Part shown: piece after piece, positions 57,927 through 64,000 of the stretch
How positions within the stretch are numbered: position 1 is the first letter of the stretch
Layout of the letters: each line of letters starts with the position of its first letter
Assembly (NCBI RefSeq): GCF_020884795.1
Contig: NZ_BBZF01000013.1
Coordinates: forward strand, 311,554 to 375,553
Source of the DNA: Micromonospora okii
GTDB lineage: Bacteria; Actinomycetota; Actinomycetes; Mycobacteriales; Micromonosporaceae
Reading direction: 5' to 3'
DNA: 64,000 nt
Notes under the pieces: model-generated
What the model was told of the DNA's origin: nothing
Databases searched by the model: none
Seen by the model: only the letters and a program-made list of their open reading frames with translations
Translations under genes and position numbers: made by a program

Positions 57927-58475
57927 ATGCCCGCCGACCTGAGCCGACGCCTCGTCGAGCTGTTCCGCTGGGTCGACCCCGGCCCCGAGAGCACCCACCT
58001 CGTCAGCGACGTCTCCGGCTGGTGGCGCGACCCGACCGTGCTGGCGGAGCTGGGCCCCGCCCTGGTGGCCCCGTTCCGGGACGCCCGGCCGACCGTGGTG
58101 CTCGCCCCGGCCGTCACCGGCCTGCTGCTCGGCCCGCTCGCCGCGACCGCGCTCGGCGTCGGCTTCGTGCCCGCCTACAAGGCGGGGGACGGGCGGCTGC
58201 CGGCCGGGGCGACCACCTGGGCGCAGAGCCCGCCGGACTTCCGGGGCCGCCGGGTCGACCTGGGCGTCCGGGACCGGCACCTCGGCCCCGGCGACCGGGT
58301 GCTGGTGGTGGACGACTGGGTCGCCACCGCCGCCCAGCTCCACGCCCTGTACGCGATCTGCGCCGCCCGGGGCGCCGACGTTCTCGGCACCTCGGCCGTG
58401 GTCGTCGGGTGCCCGCCGGCCGTGGCCGCCGACCTGCGCCTACACGGCCTGCTCGACGCCGCCCACCTGGTGTAA
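57927..58475 (+). CDS. Phosphoribosyltransferase-family protein
   Basis: 182 residues from the ATG at 57927 (GCAGGATGGCGAC upstream). A type I PRTase fold similar to adenine phosphoribosyltransferase: VLAPAVTGLLLGPLAATALG, VGFVPAYKAGDGRLPAGATT, DRVLVVDDWVATAAQLHALY with the PRPP motif VVDDWVAT in place of VVDDLLATG. The usual Thr-Gly pair at the end is Ala-Ala, so PRPP binding may be changed. Substrate unknown. The stop codon TAA lies within a copy of the dispersed palindrome. Confidence 0.85.
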   Translation: MPADLSRRLVELFRWVDPGPESTHLVSDVSGWWRDPTVLAELGPALVAPFRDARPTVVLAPAVTGLLLGPLAATALGVGFVPAYKAGDGRLPAGATTWAQSPPDFRGRRVDLGVRDRHLGPGDRVLVVDDWVATAAQLHALYAICAARGADVLGTSAVVVGCPPAVAADLRLHGLLDAAHLV

Positions 58476-58525
58476 GGAAGGGCCCCCTGTTAACGCCTAC
58501 GGTGTAGAAGGGCTCCCTTCTCACC
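58473..58525. repeat. Dispersed 52-bp imperfect palindrome, copy D
   Basis: TAAGGAAGGGCCCCCTGTTA ... GGTGTAGAAGGGCTCCCTTC. It provides the stop codon of the phosphoribosyltransferase and lies between convergent genes. Confidence 0.88.
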
Positions 58526-58564
58526 CCCTGCCGGCGGCAGCACGCCGGAGGCAGGGGGAAGCGC

Positions 58565-59458
58565 TCACCGCCCGGCGGGGAGGTGGCGCAGTTCGGGCAG
58601 GAGGCGTTTGGCCGCGTCCACCAGGACGGCCTCGTCCCCGGCGTACCAGCTACTGGCCCGTGGCCAGTGCGTCACCACGTCGGTGAAGCCGAGGCGGGCG
58701 GCCCGGCCGACCTGCTCGGCGAAGAAGTCCGCGCTGCTAAGCGAGAAGACCGGCGCGGAGTCCAGGGAGAGGTAGCGGTCCAGGGTGGCCGGGTCGCGGC
58801 CCGCCTCGGCCAGCGTCCGGTCCATCCGGTCGGCGAGGTCGGACACCGTACGCCACCAGGCCTCCAGGTCGTCGCCGCCCGCGCCGGTGGTCACCCAGCC
58901 CTGCCCAAACCGCGCCACCAGCCGCATCGAGCGGGGGCCGTTGGCGGCCACCACGAACGGCACCCGGGGGCGCTGCACGCAGCCCGGGTTGTTCCGGGCG
59001 TCCACGGCGGCGAACCAGTCGCCGCGCCAGGTCGTACCGTCCTCCCGCAGGATCAGGTCGAGCAGCTCGGTGAACTCCGCGAACCGGTCGACCCGCTGGC
59101 GGGGCGGCAGCGTCTCGCCGCCCAGCACCGCCGAGTCGAAGCCGATGCCGCCCGCGCCGACGCCGAGCAGGAACCGGCCGCCGGAGATGTCGTCGAGGGC
59201 GGTGACCTGGCGGGCGAACGCCGCCGGGTGCCGGAAGTTGGGCGAGGCGACCAGGGTGCCGAGCCGGATGCGCGAGGTCACCGTCGCGGCGGCCGTCAGC
59301 GTGGTCATCGAGTCGAACCAGGGCCCGTCGACCAGGTCCCGCCAGCCCAGGTGGTCGTACGTCCAGGCGTGGTCGAAGCCCCACTCCTCCACCTGCCGCC
59401 ACCGGTGCTGCGACTCCGACCAACGCTGGTCGGGGAGGATCACGATGCCAATCCGCAT
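58565..59458 (-). CDS. LLM-class flavin/F420-dependent oxidoreductase
   Basis: 297 residues from the ATG at 59458. TIM-barrel luciferase-like family: MRIGIVILPDQRWSESQHRW, EEWGFDHAWTYDHLGWRDLV, LTAAATVTSRIRLGTLVASP, NFRHPAAFARQVTALDDISG, GRFLLGVGAGGIGFDSAVLG. The start MRIGIVILP and the lack of a monooxygenase signature point to the F420-dependent branch. Substrate not predictable. Confidence 0.9.
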   Translation of the reverse strand: MRIGIVILPDQRWSESQHRWRQVEEWGFDHAWTYDHLGWRDLVDGPWFDSMTTLTAAATVTSRIRLGTLVASPNFRHPAAFARQVTALDDISGGRFLLGVGAGGIGFDSAVLGGETLPPRQRVDRFAEFTELLDLILREDGTTWRGDWFAAVDARNNPGCVQRPRVPFVVAANGPRSMRLVARFGQGWVTTGAGGDDLEAWWRTVSDLADRMDRTLAEAGRDPATLDRYLSLDSAPVFSLSSADFFAEQVGRAARLGFTDVVTHWPRASSWYAGDEAVLVDAAKRLLPELRHLPAGR

Positions 59459-59757
59459 GATCGTCAGCCTACGTCCCGCCGCCCTCCCCGGCGGCCGAAC
59501 TGCACCGACCGGCCGGTGCCGGTCCAGTAGTCCTCCGCCGGAGCCGGCGCCGCACCAGGGCGTCCGTAGCCGTTGCCCGTCCCCGAGCGGCAGCCGCTCC
59601 GGGCACACGCCGGCCCGCCCCCGGCCGAAGGTTGGCACCACAGGCGCAGCAGTGACGTGGATCACGCCGCGTGCCCGTAGGGTACGTCCGGTCAGCTCCG
59701 ACCCCATTGCGGACGGACGCCCGGAGGGTGCCGCCGGACGGAGAGGAACAACGCGAT

Positions 59758-60465
59758 ATGACGAAGGTGACCGCGCAGCTTTCGGTGTCGGTGGACGGGT
59801 TCTACGCGGGCCCGCAGCACACCGGCGACGGTGACTGGATGGACTCGGCCGAGAGCGCCGCCTTCTTCCGGGTCACCCGCTGGGTGACCGACGCGATGGC
59901 CTGGCGGGAGCGGCAGGGATTCACCGGCGGGGAGCGGGACGTCAACTCCGACGTGGTCGCGGAGTCGTTCACCTCCGCCGGGGCGTACGTGATGGGGCGG
60001 CGGATGGCCGACGGCGGTGAGGTCCCGTGGGGCGAGGAGCCGCCGTTCCGCGCGCCGGTCTTCGTCGTCACGCACCGGCCCCGCGAGCGGCTGCTGCGCC
60101 AGGGTGGCACCAGCTTCACGTACGTCACCGACGGCGTGGCCAGCGCCGTCGAGCAGGCGCGCGCCGTGGCGGGCGGCAAGAACGTCGCCGTCGCCGGCGG
60201 CGGCAGCCTGGTGCGGCAGGTCCTCAAGGCCGGCCTGCTCGACGAACTGGAACTGCACGTGGTCCCGGTCGTCCTCGGCACCGGCCTGCGGCTGTTCGAC
60301 GCGGACCTGGACCTCGGGGAGAAGGAGGGCATCGAGCTGATGCCGACGCGCGTCATCCCCACCCCGCAGGTCACCCACATCCGGTACGCGGTGACGGGCC
60401 GCGCCGCGCTCGTGCTCGACGACCGGGGCAGCGGCGGCGGCCCCACGACGACGCGCGACGTCTGA
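59758..60465 (+). CDS. RibD C-terminal / dihydrofolate-reductase-like protein
   Basis: 235 residues from the ATG at 59758 (GAGAGGAAC upstream). MTKVTAQLSVSVDGFYAGPQ, SAGAYVMGRRMADGGEVPWG, VFVVTHRPRERLLRQGG, VAVAGGGSLVRQVLKAGLLD, ELELHVVPVVLGTGLRLF match the DHFR-like RibD_C fold (NADPH-binding GGG and DGF motifs). Not a canonical folate enzyme; these are stand-alone reductases with unknown substrates. The upstream 299 bp (59459-59757) holds no gene. Confidence 0.9.
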   Translation: MTKVTAQLSVSVDGFYAGPQHTGDGDWMDSAESAAFFRVTRWVTDAMAWRERQGFTGGERDVNSDVVAESFTSAGAYVMGRRMADGGEVPWGEEPPFRAPVFVVTHRPRERLLRQGGTSFTYVTDGVASAVEQARAVAGGKNVAVAGGGSLVRQVLKAGLLDELELHVVPVVLGTGLRLFDADLDLGEKEGIELMPTRVIPTPQVTHIRYAVTGRAALVLDDRGSGGGPTTTRDV

Positions 60466-60485
60466 TCCTGCCCCTGGAACATGGA

Positions 60486-60524
60486 AAGGCCCTGGCTCGG
60501 GACTCGCGTCCTGACCAGGGCCTT
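60486..60524 (-). terminator. Terminator after tRNA-Gly
   Basis: AAGGCCCTGG and CCAGGGCCTT form a 10-bp stem; the loop has a smaller self-pairing part. It lies 7 bases past the tRNA CCA end on the minus strand, followed by TTCC. Confidence 0.8.
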
Positions 60525-60530
60525 CGTGCG

Positions 60531-60604
60531 TGGAGCGGGTGACGGGAATCGAACCCGCACTGTCAGCTTGGGAAGCTGATGTTCTGCCATTGAACTACAC
60601 CCGC
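60531..60604 (-). tRNA. tRNA-Gly (anticodon CCC)
   Basis: On the minus strand the acceptor arm GCGGGTG / CACCCGC, D arm GTTC-N7-GAAC, anticodon arm TCAGC-TTCCCAA-GCTGA (anticodon CCC, reads GGG) and T arm GCGGG-TTCGATT-CCCGT all fold. The discriminator base is T/U and the 3' CCA is encoded (60531-60533). Confidence 0.95.
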
Positions 60605-60614
60605 GGGCGGCACC

Positions 60615-60620
60615 ACTGTA
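60615..60620 (-). promoter_or_regulatory. -10 box of the tRNA-Gly gene
   Basis: TACAGT on the minus strand, about 10 bases before the first tRNA base. No clear -35. Confidence 0.5.
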
Positions 60621-60862
60621 CCTGAGGTCGCCCCCCGCGTGCACCCAGGTACCCCCGCCGCGCGCCGCCGTCACCCCACCGGGCCCGGCGGGCGAGGCGC
60701 GCCGCGACCCCCAGGACCCCCGACCCATCGACGACACGTAGAAGTTTCATCCCGGCAACGCATGGACGTTCTCAAATCGTTCGATCGGTTGTAACGTCAC
60801 CCGCACGTTCCAGCCACGGCGCGGTTCACCCCCGGTCCGCGCCGCCAGAAAGAGGTGGGCCC

Positions 60863-61849
60863 ATGGGACTCCGTCCCAACCTGCTGACCCGGCGCACCGC
60901 CGGTGTCGCGTCGACGACCCTCGCCCTGCTGCTCAGCACGGCCGCCGTGGGCGTCGTACCGGCCGCTTCGGCCTTCTCCGCCGCCCCGGCGGAGGTCTGC
61001 GCCGAGCCGGCCGACATCCACTCGGACGCCCGGGTCAAGGCCGGCGGCCAGGCCAAGCACGAGCCCAACGCGCTGACCACCAACCAGGTGCGCGAGCGCG
61101 AGGCCGACCTCGCCGCCGTCCTGCGTGAGCGGGCGGCCTCGCGCTCCGGTGCTGGCACGGTCGGCCCGTTCGCCACCGTGACCATCCCGGTCGTCGTGCA
61201 CGTCATCCAGGAGAACAGCACCCGGGCCGGCGGCAACATCCCGGACTCGATGATCACCTCGCAGATCAACGTGCTGAACCAGGCATACGCCGGCAGCACC
61301 GGCGGCGCGGCCACCGCCTTCGCCTTCCAGCTCCAGAAGGTCAACCGGGTCACCAACGCAGCCTGGTACCCGATCGTCTCGGGCTCGTCGGCCGAGCGCT
61401 CGATGAAGACCTCGCTGCGCGAGGGCGGCAAGAACACCCTCAACGTCTACCTCGGCGAGCTGAGCGACGGCCTGCTCGGCTGGGCGACCTTCCCGAAGCG
61501 CACGCTGGACAAGATGGACGGCGTCGTCGCGCTCAACGAGTCGCTGCCGGGCGGCACCGCCACCAACTACAACCAGGGCGACACCGGCACCCACGAGGTC
61601 GGCCACTGGCTCAACCTCTACCACACCTTCCAGGGCGGCTGCTCGGGCTCCGGCGACGGCGTCAGCGACACCCCGGCGGAGGCCTCGCCCGCGTACGAGT
61701 GCCCGACCGGCCGGGACACCTGCACCACCACCGGCAAGGACCCGATCAACAACTTCATGGACTACACCTACGACTCGTGCATGTACCAGTTCACCGCTGG
61801 GCAGGCGAGCCGGATGCTGACCGCGTGGAACGCGTACCGCGCGGCCTGA
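60863..61849 (+). CDS. Secreted zinc metalloprotease, M43 (pappalysin-type)
   Basis: 328 residues. Signal peptide at residues 1-33 (LLTRRTAGVASTTLALLLST ... VPAASA). A propeptide-like stretch follows, then the catalytic domain: IPVVVHVIQENSTRAGGNIP, ITSQINVLNQAYAGSTGG, KNTLNVYLGELSDGLLGWAT. The zinc site is His244-Glu245-x-x-His248 with His254 (HEVGHWLNLYH), and the Met-turn is at Met299 (NNFMDYTYDSCM). Two disulphide pairs are likely (CSGSG / CPTGRDTC, DSCM). It probably digests proteins outside the cell. Followed by a hairpin. Confidence 0.93.
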   Translation: MGLRPNLLTRRTAGVASTTLALLLSTAAVGVVPAASAFSAAPAEVCAEPADIHSDARVKAGGQAKHEPNALTTNQVREREADLAAVLRERAASRSGAGTVGPFATVTIPVVVHVIQENSTRAGGNIPDSMITSQINVLNQAYAGSTGGAATAFAFQLQKVNRVTNAAWYPIVSGSSAERSMKTSLREGGKNTLNVYLGELSDGLLGWATFPKRTLDKMDGVVALNESLPGGTATNYNQGDTGTHEVGHWLNLYHTFQGGCSGSGDGVSDTPAEASPAYECPTGRDTCTTTGKDPINNFMDYTYDSCMYQFTAGQASRMLTAWNAYRAA

Positions 61850-61870
61850 CGTACCACCGCTCCTGACGCC

Positions 61871-61909
61871 CCGGTGCCGGCTCCGTCCTCCCGACGTGGC
61901 CGGCACCGG
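61871..61909. terminator. Bidirectional hairpin terminator
   Basis: CCGGTGCCGGC and GCCGGCACCGG form an 11-bp stem around a 17-base loop, between the convergent M43 protease and PPOX-fold genes. Confidence 0.75.
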
Positions 61910-61921
61910 CGTCTTCGGGGG

Positions 61922-62479
61922 TCAGGCCGCCGCGCGGTGGGCGCCGCGCCGGCGTGCGGCCGGCCCCCGATCCGGTACGACCGCCGGGGTCGCCCCGGTG
62001 TCGGCCGCGCGCGGGTCGAGCCAGACCTGCACGGCCGGGTGCCCCGGACCCTCGCCGGGAAGGACGGGGTTGCCCTGGTCGCGGCGGGCCAGCATCGCCA
62101 CGTCGACCGTGAACTCGAAGAGCCGCCAGTCGACCTGCGGGGCGGCCCGCCCGATCTCGGCGAGCCGGGTGAGGCGGGCCTGGTCCGTCACCGGGCGGGC
62201 GTGGCCCGCAACGTACGCCTCGTCGTCGCTGTCCTCCGGCGGGAAGGAGTGCAGCGCGTAGCGGCCGTCGCGTTCGAGGTCGCGCCGTTTCGGCGAGTCG
62301 ATGACGAAGCAGAAGAGCCCCTCGTCGGTGATCACCGGGGAGACCGGGTGCACCCGGGGCCCGCCGTCGGCGCGGACGGTGGCCAGGTAGCCGAAGCCCG
62401 GCCCGTACTGCTGCATGAGGAGGCGGATGCCGTCGGCGAGTCGCGGCTCGTCAGCGGCGAATTCGGACCAGGAAGCCAT
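61922..62479 (-). CDS. PPOX (pyridoxamine-phosphate-oxidase-fold) flavin/F420 protein
   Basis: 185 residues from the ATG at 62479. Split-barrel fold: GYLATVRADGGPRVHPVSPV, ITDEGLFCFVIDSPKRRDLE, RDGRYALHSFPPEDSDDEAY, VAGHARPVTDQARLTRLAEI. The start of each motif fits the PPOX class, which in actinobacteria binds F420, FMN or haem. The C-terminal 40 residues (WLDPRAADTGATPAVV, then Arg/Ala-rich) are less conserved. Substrate unknown. Confidence 0.88.
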   Translation of the reverse strand: MASWSEFAADEPRLADGIRLLMQQYGPGFGYLATVRADGGPRVHPVSPVITDEGLFCFVIDSPKRRDLERDGRYALHSFPPEDSDDEAYVAGHARPVTDQARLTRLAEIGRAAPQVDWRLFEFTVDVAMLARRDQGNPVLPGEGPGHPAVQVWLDPRAADTGATPAVVPDRGPAARRRGAHRAAA

Positions 62480-62566
62480 GACCACATCTTATCGAACACA
62501 TGTACGACAAGCGAACGACACGCGGGAGCCCCCCGCACCGATCGCAGCTCCGCCGAGCAGGCTCGC

Positions 62567-62572
62567 TAAGGT
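62567..62572 (+). promoter_or_regulatory. -10 box for leaderless dcd
   Basis: TAAGGT ends 6 bases before the dcd ATG at 62579, so the mRNA probably starts at or next to the ATG. No ribosome-binding site is visible. Confidence 0.5.
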
Positions 62573-62578
62573 GTGGCG

Positions 62579-63157
62579 ATGCTGCTCTCCGACCGCGACC
62601 TCGTCAGCGAGCTGAAGGCTGGCACCCTCGCGCTGGAGCCGTTCGAGCCGACCCTGGTGCAGCCGTCGAGCATCGACGTACGCCTCGACAAGCTCTTCCG
62701 GGTCTTCAACAACCACCTCTACACGCACATCGACCCGTCCGTGCAGCAGGACGACCTGACCTCCCCGGTCGAGGTGCCCGAGGGCGAGCCGTACGTGCTG
62801 CACCCGGGAGAGTTCGTGCTCGCCTCCACGCTTGAGGTGATCTCGCTCGGCGACCAGCTCGCCGGCCGGCTGGAGGGCAAGTCGAGCCTGGGCCGGCTGG
62901 GCCTGCTCACCCACTCCACGGCGGGGTTCATCGACCCGGGCTTCTCGGGGCACGTCACGCTGGAGCTGTCCAACGTGGCGAACCTGCCGATCACCCTCTG
63001 GCCGGGGATGAAGATCGGTCAGCTCTGCATCTTCCGGCTCTCCTCGCCGGCCGAGCACCCGTACGGGTCGGCGGTCTACGGCTCGCGGTACCAGGGCCAG
63101 CGCGGCCCGACCCCGAGCCGCTCCTGGCAGAACTGGCGCACCTGGCCGACCCGCTGA
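62579..63157 (+). CDS. dcd: dCTP deaminase (bifunctional dUMP-forming type)
   Basis: 192 residues, the usual length, starting [20 protein letters not shown]. Converts dCTP to dUTP or, in the bifunctional actinobacterial form, to dUMP with release of pyrophosphate. Trimeric dUTPase-like fold: [60 protein letters not shown] (catalytic Ser/Arg), [20 protein letters not shown] and [31 protein letters not shown]. The HSTAG phrase is shared with the bifunctional enzymes. Confidence 0.97.
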   Translation: MLLSDRDLVSELKAGTLALEPFEPTLVQPSSIDVRLDKLFRVFNNHLYTHIDPSVQQDDLTSPVEVPEGEPYVLHPGEFVLASTLEVISLGDQLAGRLEGKSSLGRLGLLTHSTAGFIDPGFSGHVTLELSNVANLPITLWPGMKIGQLCIFRLSSPAEHPYGSAVYGSRYQGQRGPTPSRSWQNWRTWPTR

Positions 63158-63231
63158 CCCCGACGCCCGCCCCACCGCCGCCCCACCGCCGCCCCACCGA
63201 GCCCGCCGCCCCACCGGCTGCGGCGCCCCGT

Positions 63232-63281
63232 GAGAAGGGGCACCTTCTCGACCGTATGCGTTAACAGGGTGCCCTTCCTTA
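63232..63281. repeat. Dispersed 52-bp imperfect palindrome, copy E
   Basis: GAGAAGGGGCACCTTCTCGA ... GCGTTAACAGGGTGCCCTTCC. Between the convergent dcd and NlpC/P60 genes; it supplies the stop codon of the latter (63279-63281). Confidence 0.85.
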
Positions 63282-64000
63282 CGACGACGGGCGGCCGAAG
63301 CTGTGGATCGGGCCGTCGTCGAGGCGCTTCATCCTGACCGGTACGCCGGCCCGGGAGGCGTGCACCACCCAGCCGCCGCCCACGTACATGCCGACGTGGT
63401 GCAGGTCGGCGTAGTAGAAGACGAGGTCGCCGGGGCGCAGGTCGGCGCGGCTCACCCGGTCGGTCACCGACCGCTGCTGGGCCGCGTTGTGCGGCAGCCG
63501 GACGCCCGCCCTCGCCCACGCGGCGAGCATCAGCCCCGAGCAGTCGTACGAGTTCGGGCCCTCGGCGCCCCAGACGTAGGGCTTGCCGATCTGGGCGCAG
63601 GCGAACTTCACCGCCGTCCCCGCGTCGCCACCGGGGTAGGCGGCCGGGCAGGGGGCGGGGCGCAGGGGGCCGCCGCCACCGTCGCCGTACACCGTGAGCC
63701 GGAGCTTCTGGAGCCGGTCGATCTCGGTGTTGATCTGCTTCTTCCGCGCGGCGAGCTGGGCCTCGGCGCGGGTGAGCTGGGCGACCATCTCGTCCAGCGG
63801 CCTCTTCCTCGCGGCCAGCGCGTCGCGGAGGTCGACGACCGCCCGGACGTCGCGCTGCTGCCGCTGGGCGAACCGGGCGAGCAGTTCGAGCCGACCCAGC
63901 ACCTGACTCGGGGTGCGGCTGCCGAGCAGCGCGTTGACCGTCGAGAGGTTGTCGCCCTTGTACGCCTCGGCGGCGAGGCCGCCGACCTTCTCCATCGCCT
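63279..64000 (-). CDS. NlpC/P60 (C40) peptidoglycan hydrolase, 5' part outside the window
   Basis: The frame stays open to the right edge, so the N-terminus (with signal peptide) is missing. Visible: a coiled-coil region (VVDLRDALAARKRPLDEMVA QLTRAEAQLAARKKQINTEI), a Gly/Pro linker, and the C-terminal NlpC/P60 domain: VKFACAQIGKPYVWGAEGPN, SYDCSGLMLAAWARAGVRLP (catalytic Cys), RPGDLVFYYADLHHVGMYVG (catalytic His) and GGWVVHASRAGVPV. It resembles RipA-like endopeptidases that cut D-Glu-mDAP bonds, with a coiled-coil that inhibits or places the enzyme. Its stop codon comes from a dispersed palindrome. Confidence 0.92.
   Translation of the reverse strand, partial: AMEKVGGLAAEAYKGDNLSTVNALLGSRTPSQVLGRLELLARFAQRQQRDVRAVVDLRDALAARKRPLDEMVAQLTRAEAQLAARKKQINTEIDRLQKLRLTVYGDGGGGPLRPAPCPAAYPGGDAGTAVKFACAQIGKPYVWGAEGPNSYDCSGLMLAAWARAGVRLPHNAAQQRSVTDRVSRADLRPGDLVFYYADLHHVGMYVGGGWVVHASRAGVPVRMKRLDDGPIHSFGRPSS

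Overview
The window is about 64 kb of very GC-rich chromosomal DNA with almost no room between genes. GTG starts are frequent, third codon positions are strongly G/C, and several promoters have a TANNNT -10 box that ends 6-8 bases before the start codon (leaderless mRNA). The gene content is actinobacterial: a purA / DUF3151 / fba neighbourhood, a dnaK-grpE-dnaJ-hspR operon with HAIR-like operators, a DUF4178-DUF2617-DUF4247-DUF350-speE cluster, an LLM-type oxidoreductase, a bifunctional-type dCTP deaminase and RlpA and NlpC/P60 cell-wall proteins. Protein style and the dispersed intergenic palindromes suggest Micromonosporaceae, probably Micromonospora or a close relative. That placement is inference from recognition, not from a search.

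Layout. 1-5 kb: the end of a serine hydrolase, purD, a frameshifted AbiEi/DUF559-like gene lying between two copies of a long palindrome, and purA. 4.8-12.5 kb: a degenerate diacylglycerol-kinase-like protein, a ParA/MinD-like ATPase with a 690-residue disordered front, DUF3151, a LOG-family protein, class II aldolase and a small holin-like membrane protein. 12.5-18.5 kb: a small acidic protein, an LPITG-anchored surface protein, an ArsR regulator, pyrE, a short-chain dehydrogenase and two related four-helix membrane proteins. 18.6-23 kb: a six-gene operon ending in a membrane spermidine-synthase-like protein. 23-33.4 kb: heat-shock functions (clpB and dnaK-grpE-dnaJ-hspR) around a GntR regulator, a KhtT/KhtU-type K+/H+ antiporter and a small MT0933-like protein. 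33.5-38.4 kb: two adjacent dynamin/YfjP-like GTPases and an unknown conserved gene. 38.4-47.2 kb: a Pro-rich membrane protein, the E1alpha-E1beta-E2 operon of a 2-oxoacid dehydrogenase, a 45-residue protein and a 1063-residue repeat protein with an LppU-like end. 47.3-53.1 kb: a thioredoxin-NHL protein, the 5-oxoprolinase set pxpB-pxpC-pxpA, a TrhA/hemolysin III protein and two DUF6458 paralogues. 53.1-64 kb: an 18-bp minisatellite, an acyl-CoA dehydrogenase with a paired operator, an RsbU-type phosphatase, an RlpA-like protein, a phosphoribosyltransferase, an F420-type oxidoreductase, a RibD/DHFR-like protein, tRNA-Gly(CCC), an M43 metalloprotease, a PPOX-fold protein, dcd and the C-terminal part of an NlpC/P60 hydrolase that runs off the right edge.

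How it fits together. The clearest internal circuit is heat shock: hspR encodes the repressor, and inverted repeats with 7-base spacers and HAIR-like arms lie upstream of both dnaK and clpB. Nucleotide metabolism is scattered (purD, purA, pyrE, dcd). Two repeat families stand out. One is an imperfect palindrome of about 52 bp present five times, always in intergenic DNA and usually between convergent genes, so it probably acts as a terminator-like mobile unit. The other is a palindrome of about 60 bp present twice, flanking the AbiEi/DUF559-like pseudogene. The best candidates for something undescribed are the palindrome-bracketed nuclease-like gene, the dispersed 52-bp element and the kinase-like protein that has lost both nucleotide-binding signatures.
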